From positions 1 to 6,274 of the forward strand of contig CALCNZ010000279.1 in assembly GCA_937897625.1 (NCBI GenBank): a stretch of DNA of 6,274 nucleotides, in the 5' to 3' direction. Both the position numbers and the translations under genes were made by a program. Below, piece by piece: positions 1 to 6,274 of the stretch. The DNA is from an uncultured Flavobacteriales bacterium. GTDB taxonomy: Bacteria; Bacteroidota; Bacteroidia; Flavobacteriales_D; Sanyastnellaceae. Each line of letters starts with the position of its first letter. Position 1 is the stretch's first letter. The notes beneath the pieces are model-generated. The model made no database searches, had not been told where the DNA came from, and worked only from the letters and a program-made list of their open reading frames with translations.

Positions 1-288
1 GATGCAATTTTAGAATTAGCGCTTCGCAATTACATTGAGATGCGCGATTTAACAGCCGACAAAGATTTTCTTCTTCAGAAAAAAATTGAAGGAAGATTCG
101 CAACGAAATATCCAGAGAAATGGATCCCGCTTTATTCGCAAGTCACATTCAGTCATATCCCTTATCACGAAGCGTTAAGCAGTGGAATTCGTCAGAATGA
201 AATCATGAAGGAAGTCATGAACAGACCCGACATTGAAGCCGTTTGGGACAGCGAAGAAATTGAAAACGAAATTCTGAAACGCATCTAA
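1..288 (+). CDS. kmo: Kynurenine 3-monooxygenase, C-terminal part (5' end outside window)
   Basis: Only the last 95 residues are present; the frame is open from base 1 and ends at TAA 286-288. The visible part carries the C-terminal KMO signature: YIEMRD, then FLLQKKIE, then PLYSQVTFSHIPYHEA, matching the known EMRD / FLxQKxxE / PLYxMVTFSxIxYxEA blocks of the family. KMO is an FAD-dependent, NADPH-using aromatic hydroxylase that converts L-kynurenine to 3-hydroxykynurenine, a step of tryptophan breakdown that in bacteria can feed de novo NAD synthesis through quinolinate. The FAD-binding N-terminal half lies outside the window. No hydrophobic C-terminal anchor like that of the mitochondrial enzyme is visible, so a soluble cytoplasmic protein is expected. 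The stop codon overlaps the stop of the convergent gene on the other strand. The family call is firm; whether the missing part is intact cannot be seen. Confidence 0.9.
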   Translation, partial: DAILELALRNYIEMRDLTADKDFLLQKKIEGRFATKYPEKWIPLYSQVTFSHIPYHEALSSGIRQNEIMKEVMNRPDIEAVWDSEEIENEILKRI

Positions 289-2357
289 AATTGCATGCGC
301 ATTTGCACGGTGCAATCTGTTTTTCGAAATCCGTTTATTGTTGAATTCCCCGACGAGATGTGGTCTCTGTCTGAATAGGTCCACTGCGCAATTCTAAACC
401 AAAGGTCAATATTCCTTCGAATATCAAATTTGAAAATACTGTAGACCCTAGCACCCTTTCCGTAGTACGCTGGAATGCTATAACTGAAGAGAACATCGTT
501 CTCGTAGGCGTAAAGTCTGGCGTTCCAGCTATCTGTTTGAAACAACGCGTAACGAAAAGTTACACTAATTGGAACATTCATTCGCTTCCATGTGATATCT
601 TGAAAAACCAAATAACCTGTTTCATTGGGAAGGCCTTCTTCATTGGTTTTCACAAACTCCAAACGACTGTGTAACTTCAAACTTTCCGTTGGACTGAAAA
701 TAAAATTCAATCGAATCTGTTCCGACAGTTTATCGACTGGATAGTCTATTCTATTCAATATGTTGTAATCCATAGACGTTCTACGAATTCGAATACGTGC
801 ATAGAATTCATGCTTCTTGTCTGGTTTATAATTGAATTGAATGAGGTTGTCGCTGAAGCTGGAAGGAGCGGTCACTTGGTAGCGCAACCAAGGAAATTTT
901 ACTCCGTCTGTGTAGGCATTCAAACTTATTTTCTTCGACAACTGTGCTTGAATACTTGCATACATTCCGCGCTCATTTGAAGGAAGAATACTGTTTCCTT
1001 CAGCAATTACATTGGAGTATACAGATTGAAAATCTACATCGAAATTCCGAAATAAAAGTGTGGCAGATAATCTCGGATGCAAAGCAGAAGTTAATCCAAA
1101 TACCGAAGCCATTGCGCCATTTGAACTTCTCGAAAATTCACCGAACAACGACGAGTTTTTCCACACCCCTTCTGCATACATGCCCGATACATTCTGAGTG
1201 CGTCCAGCAAATTTTCTTTGCGCATACCAATCTGATTTCGCTGAAATAGAATCGCTGAAATTCCGCTCAACCGCCACAACACCCATCTTCCACATGCCCC
1301 TTTGCACTTGCACATTTCCACCTAAAATATTTTCAGCAAGTGCATTTTTATTCGCTCGTTCACTTTCGGTTCTGTGAAGCCCTCCCAGAGAAATAGCACT
1401 GACTACTTGATTGTCGTCTGCAACCAGCGTATCGCTTGTGAATGTTGCATCGAGTTTCCTTCGCGATGCAAAAACGGTTGCACTCAAAAATTTATTTCCA
1501 AAAGTTGCGCCCACTCCTCGAAAAAAAGAATTCTCATTGACCGAAGAATAAGGCTTCAGACATTGACCATTTCGTTTTACTTGAACACTGAACGAAGACT
1601 TACCGAACGCCATGCTATTCCAACAGGTTAATCCTTGTCCGAACTGAACTTGGTAATCGCCAATGGCCAATTGCTTCAGGGCTTTCGCTTCACGAATAAA
1701 GAGAGAAGCGCTCTTAAAGTCGGGTCCCAAACGAAGTGGTTCACCTATGTCATTTTCAAGAGTTAATCCGAAGGCTATATTCCTTCGGTACTGAAAACGA
1801 TAGCGCATATAAGTTCCGAATTCACTGCCAAGAAAATTCTTCTTTCCTGTTAATGCATCTGGAATAAATCCGGCTTGTTCTTGAAGTGTTCGTTTGGTTC
1901 GAAAGAGAACGTCGTGCGTGCCCTCTTCCCGCAATCTTCGAAAAGAAAAATCAGAAAACCCATCTTCATCATTCACAAAAACAAACGGCTGAAGCCAACG
2001 AATGGTGGGTATGTCCATTCCAACAACACTCTGCAATTCAAAGATGCTTTTCAAATTTCCAAAGAGAGAAATATGTTGGAAGAGCGCATTAATTTGCGCA
2101 TCGCTTAAAACCACCAACGTCTGTAAATCGGCAGCCTCGGCTGTGTTCAAGTTGAGACGATGCCTTGCGAAAAAATACAAGTCTTCAGTTAATGACGAGT
2201 AATCCATTTCACTTCCCTCTTCCATTAAACTTGAAAGACTTTCTATTCGCTGTTCTACGAGTTGTTCCAATTCGAGATCATCTGATGGCTGCGACCAGGA
2301 GCACATTCCCTTCAACATAAAAAGTAAAAAAAATAAGACCTTACTTTTCCATTCCAT
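285..2357 (-). CDS. Helix-hairpin-helix domain protein with a large predicted outer-membrane beta-barrel
   Basis: The protein has 690 residues. I start it at ATG 2357-2355 because the sequence from there (MEWKSKVLFFLLFML..., ending SWSQ near residue 22) is a good signal peptide. An in-frame ATG at 2414 would put 19 extra residues in front of it and lies deeper in the upstream gene. Residues about 68-128 form a double helix-hairpin-helix-like region: LNLNTAEAADL, then LSDAQINAL, then FELQSVVGMD, as in ComEA-type HHH domains. The remaining ~550 residues alternate polar and aromatic positions in barrel-like strands, with blocks ENDIGEP (~201), IGDYQVQFGQGL (~232) and KPYSSVNENSFFRG (~268) that I recognise from an uncharacterised Bacteroidetes family. 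It ends in VQMRMQF, a terminal Phe typical of outer-membrane barrels. A secreted, outer-membrane location is inferred; the function is unknown. HHH motifs often bind DNA, but this region may serve another role here. It is translated after, and probably coupled to, the overlapping PorV-like gene. Confidence 0.83.
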   Translation of the reverse strand: MEWKSKVLFFLLFMLKGMCSWSQPSDDLELEQLVEQRIESLSSLMEEGSEMDYSSLTEDLYFFARHRLNLNTAEAADLQTLVVLSDAQINALFQHISLFGNLKSIFELQSVVGMDIPTIRWLQPFVFVNDEDGFSDFSFRRLREEGTHDVLFRTKRTLQEQAGFIPDALTGKKNFLGSEFGTYMRYRFQYRRNIAFGLTLENDIGEPLRLGPDFKSASLFIREAKALKQLAIGDYQVQFGQGLTCWNSMAFGKSSFSVQVKRNGQCLKPYSSVNENSFFRGVGATFGNKFLSATVFASRRKLDATFTSDTLVADDNQVVSAISLGGLHRTESERANKNALAENILGGNVQVQRGMWKMGVVAVERNFSDSISAKSDWYAQRKFAGRTQNVSGMYAEGVWKNSSLFGEFSRSSNGAMASVFGLTSALHPRLSATLLFRNFDVDFQSVYSNVIAEGNSILPSNERGMYASIQAQLSKKISLNAYTDGVKFPWLRYQVTAPSSFSDNLIQFNYKPDKKHEFYARIRIRRTSMDYNILNRIDYPVDKLSEQIRLNFIFSPTESLKLHSRLEFVKTNEEGLPNETGYLVFQDITWKRMNVPISVTFRYALFQTDSWNARLYAYENDVLFSYSIPAYYGKGARVYSIFKFDIRRNIDLWFRIAQWTYSDRDHISSGNSTINGFRKTDCTVQMRMQF
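303..324 (+). terminator. Weak candidate terminator for kmo inside the convergent gene
   Basis: A small perfect stem TTGCA-CGG-TGCAA (303-315) is followed after four bases by five T residues (320-324), fifteen bases past the kmo stop. An alternative pairing, ATTGCA (290-295) with TGCAAT (311-316), competes with it. The stem is short and lies in the coding sequence of the minus-strand gene, so this is a weak inference. Confidence 0.25.
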
Positions 2358-3150
2358 AAACAAAAGAGATTTGTGGAGTAATGCCCAATTGCGGATGAAG
2401 GACAGCAGATGCATCGAAGGAATAATTCTTCAAGTGCGTGCCAAATCCAAGCGACCATGTCTGCCAAAACGTATTCATACCCAGCCGCACAGCAAAAATT
2501 TCAACAGGAAAATATTCAACTCCAAAACTGTAGGTCAGTGAAGAAACATGTGATGAAGTTGAATTCAATTGTGCAGAGAGATGAACCTGTTCGCCAAAGG
2601 AATAAGTGGTTCCCAAGCGAATAGACGCCGATAAATCTTCTTCGTTTTTTAAAGAACGCATGGGAACATCGGCCACCGCCGCCCATTTCCAATCTTTACG
2701 CACTGAGTATGTCGCTCCAACATTGGTCCAAAAGGTTGAAGACCTTCCGTAGCCATTGCTAATTCGGGTGGAAGAAAATCCCAAAGAAGCGGAAGCGCTG
2801 AATTTATCGGATAACGGAAGGGCGTATCCAAAATTCATTCGTTTGCGGTTGAACTCGACATTCCCATAAGATTGGCATACTACCCCCATAACTCCGGTTC
2901 CGAAATGCATAGAAATCGCGGCTCCAGCGTCTTTTATGTCAGTCATACCGTACGGATTCTGTCCGTAAATAGCGAAAGAATTACTGTTCTTGGAAGCGTT
3001 TGCCGAGAAGTTGTGAAATCCCGCAAAGGCATCGGCCTGTGTAAGTGCACTTCCGCTAAGTGCCGCCATTCTTGCGCCGCAGACATTTTGCGAATACACC
3101 TCAACTTTATATTGAAGCGCGAATACAATAGAAAAAGCTAAATATTTCAT
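2341..3150 (-). CDS. PorV/PorQ-like outer-membrane beta-barrel protein of unknown role
   Basis: The protein has 269 residues. The N-terminus (MKYLAFSIVFALQ..., SQ at about residue 21) resembles a short signal peptide. Residues 25-53 (GARMAALSGSALTQADAF, then FHN) match the N-terminal block of PorV/PorQ-type barrels, usually written G.R.AALG.A....DAF...NPA; here the expected Pro-Ala after Asn is replaced by Phe-Ser. The rest is a run of short amphipathic strands rich in Gly, Ser, Phe and Tyr (for example FGYALPLSDKFSASASLGFSS), as expected of a small outer-membrane barrel. In the type IX secretion system PorV shuttles cargo, but many relatives are uncharacterised and nothing here shows a type IX role. 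It is the first gene of a two-gene minus-strand operon and overlaps the HHH-barrel gene by 17 bases. The ATG at 3150 has no Shine-Dalgarno sequence, only an A/T-rich leader, which is normal for this phylum. I see no convincing TAnnTTTG promoter for it. Family-level confidence is moderate. Confidence 0.72.
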   Translation of the reverse strand: MKYLAFSIVFALQYKVEVYSQNVCGARMAALSGSALTQADAFAGFHNFSANASKNSNSFAIYGQNPYGMTDIKDAGAAISMHFGTGVMGVVCQSYGNVEFNRKRMNFGYALPLSDKFSASASLGFSSTRISNGYGRSSTFWTNVGATYSVRKDWKWAAVADVPMRSLKNEEDLSASIRLGTTYSFGEQVHLSAQLNSTSSHVSSLTYSFGVEYFPVEIFAVRLGMNTFWQTWSLGFGTHLKNYSFDASAVLHPQLGITPQISFVYGMEK

Positions 3151-3220
3151 CTATTTAAGTTAATCCAGAAGAGAAAAACTTTCATATTCCAAGAAGCATT
3201 GTATATTTGCACCGCAACAT
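3151..3220. other. Divergent spacer between the outer-membrane operon and tRNA-Leu
   Basis: These 70 bases separate the minus-strand operon from the plus-strand tRNA gene. They contain the tRNA promoter described separately. On the minus strand I find no exact TAnnTTTG; the closest string, TAACTTAA next to the ATG at 3150, matches only partly and sits too close to the start. The operon promoter may overlap the tRNA gene or depart from consensus. Confidence 0.5.
3180..3209 (+). promoter_or_regulatory. Bacteroidetes-type promoter of tRNA-Leu
   Basis: TATATTTG at 3202-3209 matches the Bacteroidetes primary-sigma -7 consensus TAnnTTTG exactly. TTTC at 3180-3183, 18 bases upstream, is a near match to the -33 element (TTG/TTTG). 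Transcription would begin a few bases downstream, giving a very short leader before the mature tRNA 5' end at 3221. The match and the position are seen directly; activity is inferred. Confidence 0.75.
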
Positions 3221-3302
3221 GCGCATGTGGCGTAATTGGTAGCCGCGCCAGACTTAGGATCTGGTGCCGCGAGGCGTGGGGGTTCGAGTCCCTCCATGCG
3301 CA
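3221..3302 (+). tRNA. tRNA-Leu (anticodon UAG)
   Basis: A complete 82-base cloverleaf can be folded by hand. The acceptor stem GCGCATG (3221-3227) pairs with CATGCGC (3295-3301), with discriminator A at 3302. The D stem GCG/CGC (3230-3232 with 3244-3246) closes a loop containing GG. The anticodon stem CCAGA/TCTGG (3248-3252 with 3260-3264) encloses loop CTTAGGA with anticodon TAG at 3255-3257. A class II variable arm with a 3-bp stem GCC/GGC (3266-3268 with 3273-3275) is typical of tRNA-Leu, and the T arm GGGGG-TTCGAGT-CCCTC spans 3278-3294. The 3' CCA is not encoded and must be added after processing. The anticodon reads CUA and probably other CUN leucine codons. The gene lies between its own promoter and a strong intrinsic terminator, so it looks like a single-gene transcript. 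Confidence 0.98.
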
Positions 3303-3306
3303 CTTG

Positions 3307-3338
3307 AAAAGCGGAGGTCAACCCTCCGCTTTTGTTTT
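3307..3338 (+). terminator. Intrinsic terminator after tRNA-Leu
   Basis: An 11-bp perfect stem AAAAGCGGAGG (3307-3317) / CCTCCGCTTTT (3323-3333) with a 5-base loop TCAAC is followed by GTTTTT (3334-3339). This is a GC-rich hairpin with a T-tract starting five bases after the tRNA 3' end. The T-tract runs straight into the -7 element assigned to ileS. Confidence 0.88.
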
Positions 3339-3346
3339 TATCTTTG
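3339..3346 (+). promoter_or_regulatory. Probable -7 element of the ileS promoter
   Basis: TATCTTTG matches TAnnTTTG exactly and shares the string TATnTTTGCAC with the tRNA-Leu promoter (3202-3212). No TTG lies at the expected 17-23-base distance upstream, where the DNA is occupied by the terminator stem, so the -33 element is poor or missing. Initiation a few bases downstream would leave an untranslated leader of only about 15-20 bases before the ATG at 3369. That leaves no room for a T-box or other riboswitch. Confidence 0.6.
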
Positions 3347-3368
3347 CACTCTATTTTCAATACCTTCC

Positions 3369-6274
3369 ATGGGCAAATACAGGGAAATCAAAGGATTGTC
3401 GCTTCCTCAAATAGCGAACGACATACAAGCATACTGGCAAGCGGAGAACATTTTCCAACGCAGTATTACTGAACGCGAAGGCGGACAGCCGTTCGTGTTT
3501 TTCGAAGGACCACCTTCTGCGAATGGAATGCCGGGGATTCACCACGTGATGGCGCGTTCCATTAAAGATATCTTCTGTCGCTACCAAACCCTACGTGGAA
3601 AGCAAGTTCATCGCAAAGCCGGTTGGGACACGCATGGACTTCCGATTGAATTGAGTGTAGAGAAAACGCTAGGTATAACCAAAGAAGACATTGGGAAAAC
3701 CATCTCCGTGGAAGAGTACAACAACGCTTGCCGCAAGGAAGTTATGAAGTACACTGATCTTTGGGAGAAACTAACCAAAGACATGGGATACTGGGTCGAC
3801 ATGAACGATCCGTACGTTACTTACGACAACAAGTACATTGAAACCGTTTGGTGGTTAATTCAGCAATTGCACAAAAAGAATTTGTTGTATAAGGGATATA
3901 CCATTCAACCGTATTCTCCAGCTGCAGGAACGGGATTGAGCTCTCACGAATTGAATCAGCCCGGTTGTTACAAAGAAGTAAAAGACACTTCCGCTGTAGC
4001 TCAGTTTAAATTGATTGATGCGAACGCAACACTCAATGTGAATTCTGAACTTCCGATTTATGTATTGGCATGGACAACTACACCTTGGACACTTCCTTCA
4101 AACGTGGCATTGGCCGTTGGAGAAAAGATAAATTATTCTGTTGTTGAATCGTTGACTCCATTTGGAAACGAGCGCGCTTATTTCATTGTGGCTTCAGCGC
4201 TTCGTGAAAAATATTTCCCTGAAGCGAACGGAGAAAATTTTGAAGAGTTCAAGGCTGGAGACAAGAAAATTCCGAATAAAACGGTATCAGAAATTTCAGG
4301 AAAAGAACTTTTGAATCTTCGATACGAGCAATTGCTTCCCTTCGTGCAACCGAATGACGGCGATGCTTTCAAGATTATTGGAGGTGATTTCGTTACCACG
4401 GAAGATGGAACAGGTATCGTTCACATTGCACCAAGCTTTGGAGCAGATGACTTCCGCGTAGCGAAGCAAAACGGCATGGGCAATCTTACGCTTGTCGATC
4501 GCCGAGGACGTTTCCTTCCGGAAGTGCAAGACGGAATTTTCCTTTTCGGAGAAGAATTCGTGAAAGAAGCTTACTACTCTGACGAAGAAAAAGCGACTGA
4601 ATTGGTGAAACAAAAAGCAAGTCTTGGTGGCATCATTAAAGACACCGATAAGCTTCAATATTTAAGTGTTGACGAACGCATTGTTTTGAAACTTCAAACT
4701 GAAGGTAAACTTTTCAAGAAAGAAAAATACGCGCACAACTATCCGCATTGTTGGAGAACAGACAAACCCGTTCTCTATTATCCGCTGGATTCTTGGTTCA
4801 TTAAAGTTCCGGAAAAACGCAATCGTTTGGTGGAATTGAACAACACCATTCAATGGAAACCAGAATCTACGGGTACCGGAAGATTTGGTAACTGGTTGGA
4901 AAATGCAAACGACTGGAATCTGTCTAGAAGTCGCTTCTGGGGAATTCCACTTCCAATTTGGCGCACCGAAGACGGAAGCGAATCAATCTGCATTGGATCC
5001 GTTGAAGAACTTCAAGCCGAATTGAAGAAAAGTGTAGCAGCCGGAATTTCCGAAACAAATCTGCTTGAAAATTTCAAACCGAATGATCATTCGGTTGAGA
5101 ATTATAACTTGTTCGATTTACACAAACCATACGTAGATAAAATTGTATTGGTTAGCGCCAGCGGGAAACCGATGCACCGCGAAGCCGACTTAATAGATGT
5201 GTGGTTCGACAGTGGCGCTATGCCTTATGCGCAGTGGCACTACCCTTTCGAAAACAAAGAGAAGATCGACAACAACCTTTCCTTCCCTGCCGATTTCATT
5301 GCGGAAGGAGTAGACCAAACAAGAGGTTGGTTTTACACGCTACATGCAATAGCTACTTTGTGTTTCGATTCAGTAGCATACAAAAATGTCATTTCAAACG
5401 GACTTGTTTTAGACAAGAACGGAAACAAAATGTCGAAGCGATTGGGCAACGCAGTTGATCCTTTCGAAACATTAGGTAAATACGGTCCCGATGCTACGCG
5501 TTGGTATATGATCACGAATTCAGATCCATGGGACAATTTGAAATTCGATACGGAAGGAATTGCTGAAGTTCAGCGTACTTTCTTTGGAACGCTTTCGAAT
5601 ACCTATTCATTCTTCGTGTTGTACGCAAACATCGACGGTTACGAACCTTCGATCAATGATCCTGCAGTTGAAGATCGCGCTGAATTAGACAAATGGATTT
5701 TAAGTAAGTTGAATGCACTGACGCTCGAAGTGGAGAAAAATCTTGATGCATTCGATCCTACACCAGCGGCACGCGCCATTGAATCGTTTGTAAACGATCA
5801 CCTTTCGAATTGGTATGTTCGTCTTGCCCGCAAGAGATTCTGGCACGGTGAAATGACTGAAGATAAGCGAGCCGCATACGCAACGCTTAGCGAATGTCTG
5901 AAACAAGTGGCGCAACTCATGAGTCCATTCGCTCCGTTCTATTCCGATTGGTTGTTTCAAAGTTTGAACACGAACAACGAATCGGTTCATCTTTCAAGAT
6001 TAACGGCAGGAAATTTCCGAGATGAAAACCTAGAAGCACGCATGGATCTTGCGCAACGCATTTCCAGCATGGCGCTTTCCATTCGTAAAAAAGAAAACAT
6101 AAAAGTCCGTCAGACCCTGGCTGAAATTCGTATTCCTGTGTTAGACGAAACCACACAGTCTCGTATTGAAAGCGTTGCAGATCTTATTTGCAGCGAAGTC
6201 AATGTAAAAACGGTGAAATGCGTGGACGAACAAACCACGAAAATTGTGAAGGACCTTAAATTGAATTTTAAAAC
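3369..6274 (+). CDS. ileS: Isoleucyl-tRNA synthetase (3' end outside window)
   Basis: The frame is open for 968 codons from ATG 3369 to the right edge. The enzyme activates isoleucine with ATP and charges tRNA-Ile in the cytoplasm. Landmarks in order: class I signature region GPPSANGMPGIHHVMAR, where residues 56-59 read GIHH instead of HxGH; PYSPAAGTGLSSHELNQPG, typical of Bacteroidetes IleRS; CP1 editing-domain motifs WTTTPWTLPSN (235-245) and GTGIVHIAPSFGADD (347-361); WNLSRSRFWG (516-525); DVWFDSG (610-616); EGVDQTRGWFY (646-656); KMSKR (687-691). The tRNA-anticodon-binding helical domain begins near DKWILSKLN (~774). The final visible residues (IVKDLKLNFK) resemble the start of the C-terminal region, so roughly 150-170 residues are probably missing, given a family length of about 1,100-1,150. 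The sequence looks like the IleRS2 (eukaryote-like) type. There is no Shine-Dalgarno before the ATG. The start is supported by the promoter just upstream and by the expected distance to the signature motif. This is probably the housekeeping enzyme. Confidence 0.97.
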   Translation, partial: MGKYREIKGLSLPQIANDIQAYWQAENIFQRSITEREGGQPFVFFEGPPSANGMPGIHHVMARSIKDIFCRYQTLRGKQVHRKAGWDTHGLPIELSVEKTLGITKEDIGKTISVEEYNNACRKEVMKYTDLWEKLTKDMGYWVDMNDPYVTYDNKYIETVWWLIQQLHKKNLLYKGYTIQPYSPAAGTGLSSHELNQPGCYKEVKDTSAVAQFKLIDANATLNVNSELPIYVLAWTTTPWTLPSNVALAVGEKINYSVVESLTPFGNERAYFIVASALREKYFPEANGENFEEFKAGDKKIPNKTVSEISGKELLNLRYEQLLPFVQPNDGDAFKIIGGDFVTTEDGTGIVHIAPSFGADDFRVAKQNGMGNLTLVDRRGRFLPEVQDGIFLFGEEFVKEAYYSDEEKATELVKQKASLGGIIKDTDKLQYLSVDERIVLKLQTEGKLFKKEKYAHNYPHCWRTDKPVLYYPLDSWFIKVPEKRNRLVELNNTIQWKPESTGTGRFGNWLENANDWNLSRSRFWGIPLPIWRTEDGSESICIGSVEELQAELKKSVAAGISETNLLENFKPNDHSVENYNLFDLHKPYVDKIVLVSASGKPMHREADLIDVWFDSGAMPYAQWHYPFENKEKIDNNLSFPADFIAEGVDQTRGWFYTLHAIATLCFDSVAYKNVISNGLVLDKNGNKMSKRLGNAVDPFETLGKYGPDATRWYMITNSDPWDNLKFDTEGIAEVQRTFFGTLSNTYSFFVLYANIDGYEPSINDPAVEDRAELDKWILSKLNALTLEVEKNLDAFDPTPAARAIESFVNDHLSNWYVRLARKRFWHGEMTEDKRAAYATLSECLKQVAQLMSPFAPFYSDWLFQSLNTNNESVHLSRLTAGNFRDENLEARMDLAQRISSMALSIRKKENIKVRQTLAEIRIPVLDETTQSRIESVADLICSEVNVKTVKCVDEQTTKIVKDLKLNFK

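Noticed and set aside
944..1249. 101-codon open frame on the plus strand inside the HHH-barrel gene
   Set aside because: The translation is Leu/His/Ile-rich with no family resemblance, and the opposite strand holds a continuous barrel-like protein with recognisable motifs.
2285..2357. Lipoprotein signal on the HHH-barrel protein (Cys in LKGMCSWSQ)
   Set aside because: The residue before Cys is Met, not the Gly/Ala/Ser expected in a lipobox, and a normal cleavage site after SQ fits better; a barrel protein would not usually be lipidated there.
2358..2414. Longer start (ATG 2414) for the HHH-barrel protein
   Set aside because: It would add 19 residues in front of a good signal peptide and enlarge the overlap with the upstream gene to 74 bases.
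3221..3302. The tRNA beside ileS being tRNA-Ile, suggesting a cognate pair
   Set aside because: The anticodon loop CTTAGGA gives anticodon TAG and the variable arm is class II with its own stem, so it is tRNA-Leu.
3221..3303. tRNA gene as an integration site (att) for a mobile element
   Set aside because: No integrase gene and no repeat of the tRNA 3' end occur in the window, and the flanking genes are ordinary chromosomal genes.
4296..4658. 120-codon open frame on the minus strand inside ileS
   Set aside because: It lies antisense to the strongly conserved IleRS editing-domain region, has no recognisable motif, promoter or partner, and looks like a by-product of the codon pattern of ileS.

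Overview
The window looks like chromosomal DNA of a Bacteroidota (Bacteroidetes) bacterium, probably close to the Flavobacteriales. Three things point there: the protein families (an isoleucyl-tRNA synthetase with the Bacteroidetes-type GIHH signature and PYSPAAGTGLSSHELNQPG block, and outer-membrane proteins with Bacteroidetes-style signal peptides ending in SQ), the absence of Shine-Dalgarno sequences before starts, and exact matches to the Bacteroidetes -7 promoter element TAnnTTTG. The DNA is moderately AT-rich. I see no mobile element, CRISPR array or other sign of transfer.

Layout, left to right. Positions 1-288 (+) hold the last 95 codons of a kynurenine 3-monooxygenase (kmo). Its stop overlaps, tail to tail, the stop of a two-gene operon on the minus strand. 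In transcription order, that operon runs from 3150 down to 285. Its first gene encodes a 269-residue PorV-like outer-membrane beta-barrel protein. It overlaps by 17 bases a gene for a 690-residue protein with a signal peptide, a helix-hairpin-helix region and a large predicted outer-membrane barrel. A 70-base divergent spacer follows, holding the promoter of a tRNA-Leu(UAG) gene (3221-3302, +). A strong intrinsic terminator comes next, and its T-tract doubles as the probable ileS promoter. The ileS gene (isoleucyl-tRNA synthetase) starts at 3369 and runs off the right edge after 968 codons.

The right half is a translation module (a tRNA and an aminoacyl-tRNA synthetase). The left half is an envelope gene pair of unknown function, with the tail of a tryptophan-catabolism/NAD-biosynthesis gene beside it. 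The most notable points are the swapped class I signature motif (GxHH instead of HxGH) in IleRS, which has been linked to strong mupirocin resistance, the uncharacterised HHH-barrel/PorV-like pair, and the terminator-promoter fusion between tRNA-Leu and ileS. I found no clearly new multi-gene system.
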